Source: Argentina anserina
Lineage: Eukaryota; Streptophyta; Magnoliopsida; Rosales; Rosaceae
Assembly (NCBI RefSeq): GCF_933775445.1
Contig: NC_065876.1
Span: 13,640,001-13,704,000, forward strand
Length of the DNA stretch: 64,000 nt
Direction of reading: 5' to 3'
Under the pieces are notes generated by a model. It ran no database searches and had not been told where the DNA came from. It saw nothing but the letters and a program-made list of their open reading frames with translations. Position 1 is the stretch's first letter; the number at the start of each line of letters is the position of its first letter. This document shows positions 61,261 to 64,000 of this stretch, in pieces. Position numbers and translations under genes: made by a program.

Positions 61261-63660
61261 TCCAATCGCTTCGTGAACATGAAAAATAGATGATCATGTG
61301 AATTGCAAAGAACTCCAATCATCATATCTTGTTCAAAATGACCAAAAAATGATCATGTCAAAACCGAGAAGACAACAAAACTGAACCCATGATTCAAAGA
61401 ATCTTGAGTTACATAAAGCTAATGTCTAAGCTTGAAAAAACTACTATCAATGAAATCTGACAGATTTATTCCTCTCCATTCTTAACACAAATATCAAGAT
61501 GAAAATCCATCATTGGCATGTATGGTCTTTAAAACTTAGCAAGGCACAAAGATATAGAACACAATCTCCGCACGAGATCCGTAAAACAACTACCTGCGCC
61601 GTAGGACAGTGTGGGTGGTTACGCAATTAGTAAGACACTCGATTTCACGGCGGGACATTCTCAAAATGAAGATTAAGAGAGTCAACGACGCGGTGAACTT
61701 CTTTACACAATACGCCGTAGGATATTGTAAGAGGGGGGGATTGAAACAAATGACAATCCCATTGCATGTATCACATGGTAATAGAACTACATTCTTCAAC
61801 TTAAGAGTTGGAAAAACATGGTATTAGAGCAGTTGAATACCAAACAATTAAGGTGTAAAACCTTCCATTTGGTGCGGGTGCTCACCAATAATAATAAAAT
61901 CGTTTGAGCTATGAAACGACTTGGAGAAAACCATGTCAAAATAACTCAAAACCGGGTGAAATTTGGACTAGGAAAACGTGGCAGCAAGGAATGCTGAAAT
62001 ATGCCGGAAAAAATGACGAGAAACGACGAAACAATCGTCAGAAAAACTCGCCGGAAGCCGGTGGCACCTATTGCCGGAAATCCGGCCGGCGGCGGTCGGA
62101 GCTGGCCTGTATGGAGGCCGTAACTTCAGGTCCAACAGGGAACGCTGTCAGGAACCAGATGGCGGTGCCGGAAATGTTGGCAAATGGCCGGAAGGCGGCG
62201 AATACACCGGAACAGTAACCGGGAAAAACGACGTCAATTTTGACGTTCCGAGGTCTGTTTTCCAAATTTTAAGGTCTAAAATCACAATGTAGTGCTATTG
62301 GGGTCCCATGTAACCCAAAAACGGCCAATTTAAAAACCACGTGAGTTGCAAACGTTGACCATGCATGCTAAGCCGAGGCAAATAAAATTCTCACGAGTCC
62401 ATCTTGTAAACAAGAAATACGAGAAATTTTATAGAATATGCCAATATTTAATACAACACAACCAAACTTCCAATTCCAATAGACGACTTAAGCTAAAGTC
62501 GAGCAAGAAACATGGCAATGCTAACGTCATACTTGAAAAATAGTAAGCAGAAAACATAGTCAAAATAAATTGACTAATCCAAAGTCCGTAGCAACAAAAT
62601 CTTACATATCGGATCGGGCGGAGCCTTAGCCTAAGGCTCAAAAATGTGCTTACTTGAGAATGAAAGAATGTTACGTTTCCATCTCCAAAATTCCCTTAAG
62701 AAATAGATACAGGTGCCAAAAATGGCATGCGTTTCTTGGATGTGGAGTATGTATCAAGGTCAATTATGATAATACAATGTCATAGACATTCATTAAATCA
62801 CTTGAAGTGTGTCCCATAGAATTAATTATTTTTTTGGGATCTTTTGTTAGCAAATAGTATTGCTTCAAAGTAATGAATTTCAACTCAAATAAATGAGTAC
62901 GTAGACCTTGTGATTATCGTTTATAGACATGAGTTTAAGAAAACTCAAACATTCAAATAACAGTCGCGATGACGACGCATCCATAAGAAACGATGGTTGT
63001 ATAAGTTTCGAATAATCAAAACTATTCAAGTATGTAACCGGAATTAGAAGGGTTGTGATGTATATGGTCACAAAATAATCGATGCATATCGGCGATACTC
63101 ATGATCGCACCCAAAACAGCGGTGTACTCAGACAACCACACGAAATCGATTTCTTCTCATTAAATAATAACATGACTCCCCTAGGACCGTCACACGAAAA
63201 AACGTCAACCAAGAGGGGAATCATATCCCTCTTTGGTCTCATCGGCGTTATAAGAAAGCCGGAAAAGAGACATGAAGAAGGCTAATAGCGCCCGATAATT
63301 TATATATATATATATATGTTCAAAAGCAGCAACTTTAAGAAAAATATACTTGTTGGTCTGCCAAATAGACCGCATATAATTAAATTGCTCTGCAAATCGA
63401 TTGTCATGCATTAAGTTGCTTGATGAATTCCTTTTCGATCTTTGTCCGATGACATAAAAATCTTGGGAGGATACGATCGAAATCGTATGTAGATGACAAA
63501 AGTATCGTCCATCTCGGCATGAATGTCATCACCATAGTACGACGAGCAATGATTTTACCTATACGAGCACATGAAATATCGTTAAAAATAAAAACGTGTC
63601 AATGAATATTTAAATAATGAAATAAGAAAAAAGAAAAGGAAAAGGAAAAGAAAATATAGT
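61261..63660. other. repeat-like DNA without recognisable genes
   Basis: Probably the leader or gag side of the antisense copia element, or other relics. TGGTATTAGAGC at 61819-61830 resembles a copia primer site in + orientation, preceded by AAAACA, which would be an LTR end. It contradicts the orientation of the neighbouring element and hints at a further fragment. A GC-rich patch at 62040-62220 gives overlapping open frames with no domain. Confidence 0.4.
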
Positions 63661-63867
63661 ATGAAGCCCAAAGGGCTATTGTGCTCGGCAGGCCATAGGC
63701 CCAAAAGGGTAGAGAAGAAGGCGGTAGCTTCTCTTGAGCGAAGAGCTTGCTTGTGCAGTTCGCGTTTCTTGCATAGATATGCGGGAGGAGCAATTTTGAA
63801 TCCTTTGATGCGGGGTCTTGCGGGGCAAAAAGATGTTTTTACGGAGCGAATGCGGAAGAGACCTTGT

Positions 63868-64000
63868 GGGGCTGCGTGCAGGGGCAGCAGGGGGGGTCGC
63901 AGGGGCTGCATGGCAGGATCTGCGTGCGGGGCTGCAGGGGTGCGTGTAGGGGTGTTGCAGGGGCAACGTGCGGGGCTGCGGGGGTAGCACCGGGGGGGGA
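63868..64000 (+). repeat. G-rich degenerate repeat running off the window end
   Basis: GGGGCTGC and variants (GGGGTGC, AGGGGCA) recur every 10-20 bp up to the terminal G run. Many closely spaced G tracts give strong G-quadruplex potential. Open frames here on both strands are products of base composition. Confidence 0.75.

Noticed and set aside
63582..63990. Open frames of 104-109 codons at the right edge on both strands
   Set aside because: Created by the G-rich repeat; Cys/Gly/Pro-rich translations without domain support.
1..64000. tRNA, rRNA, CRISPR array, bacterial operon or organelle insert
   Set aside because: No tRNA cloverleaf, rRNA core, spacer-repeat array or organelle gene was recognised on either strand; the content is plant nuclear.

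Overview
The window is nuclear DNA of a flowering plant, very probably a eudicot and plausibly a rosid; the genus cannot be fixed from sequence alone. The evidence is AT-rich intergenic DNA, GT-AG introns, plant LTR retrotransposons with tRNA-Met primer sites, hAT, Mutator and CACTA DNA transposons, and one intact plant-specific gene.

The only convincing intact host gene is a KANADI2-like GARP transcription factor on the + strand (27741-32266, six exons, 420 or 421 residues). Two features of its splicing stand out. Intron 3 is 105 nt, a multiple of three, and has no in-frame stop, so retaining it would add 35 residues. The intron 4 acceptor is a tandem TAGCAG (NAGNAG) site that would add or drop one serine.

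Left part (1-11.0 kb): intergenic DNA with a short antisense LINE tail (1407-1594), a 1,077-bp Mutator-type hairpin element with a perfect 9-bp target duplication and an E2F-like site in each arm (2892-3968), a possible MITE (5327-5758), an LTR fragment, an antisense LINE ORF1 relic and a 1.19-kb poly(A) retroelement with a perfect 14-bp duplication (7466-8656). A 7.16-kb Ty1/copia element follows (11080-18240), with both LTRs, primer site and polypurine tract, but gag-pol broken at five or more places.

Middle (18.2-27.7 kb): quiet intergenic DNA, then a cluster of DNA elements upstream of the KANADI gene. First is a 2.0-kb hAT that has captured the last two exons of a 2-oxoglutarate/Fe(II) oxygenase gene. 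Next is a 612-bp hAT MITE, then two palindromic MITEs embedded in (TA)n.

Right part (36-64 kb): a Tip100-like hAT MITE, then a 7.6-kb CACTA element with a decayed TNP2 transposase, itself sitting in one arm of an older foldback element. From 48.5 to 57.6 kb there is a four-layer nest. A decayed Ty3/gypsy element is split by an antisense copia-type element that carries only gag and protease. That element's left LTR holds a 1,974-bp solo LTR, and its right LTR holds a 3.4-kb CACTA element with a TNPA-type gene. The last 6 kb hold an antisense decayed copia element and a G-rich repeat that runs off the end. Boundaries in the nests were checked by reading the target-site duplications directly.
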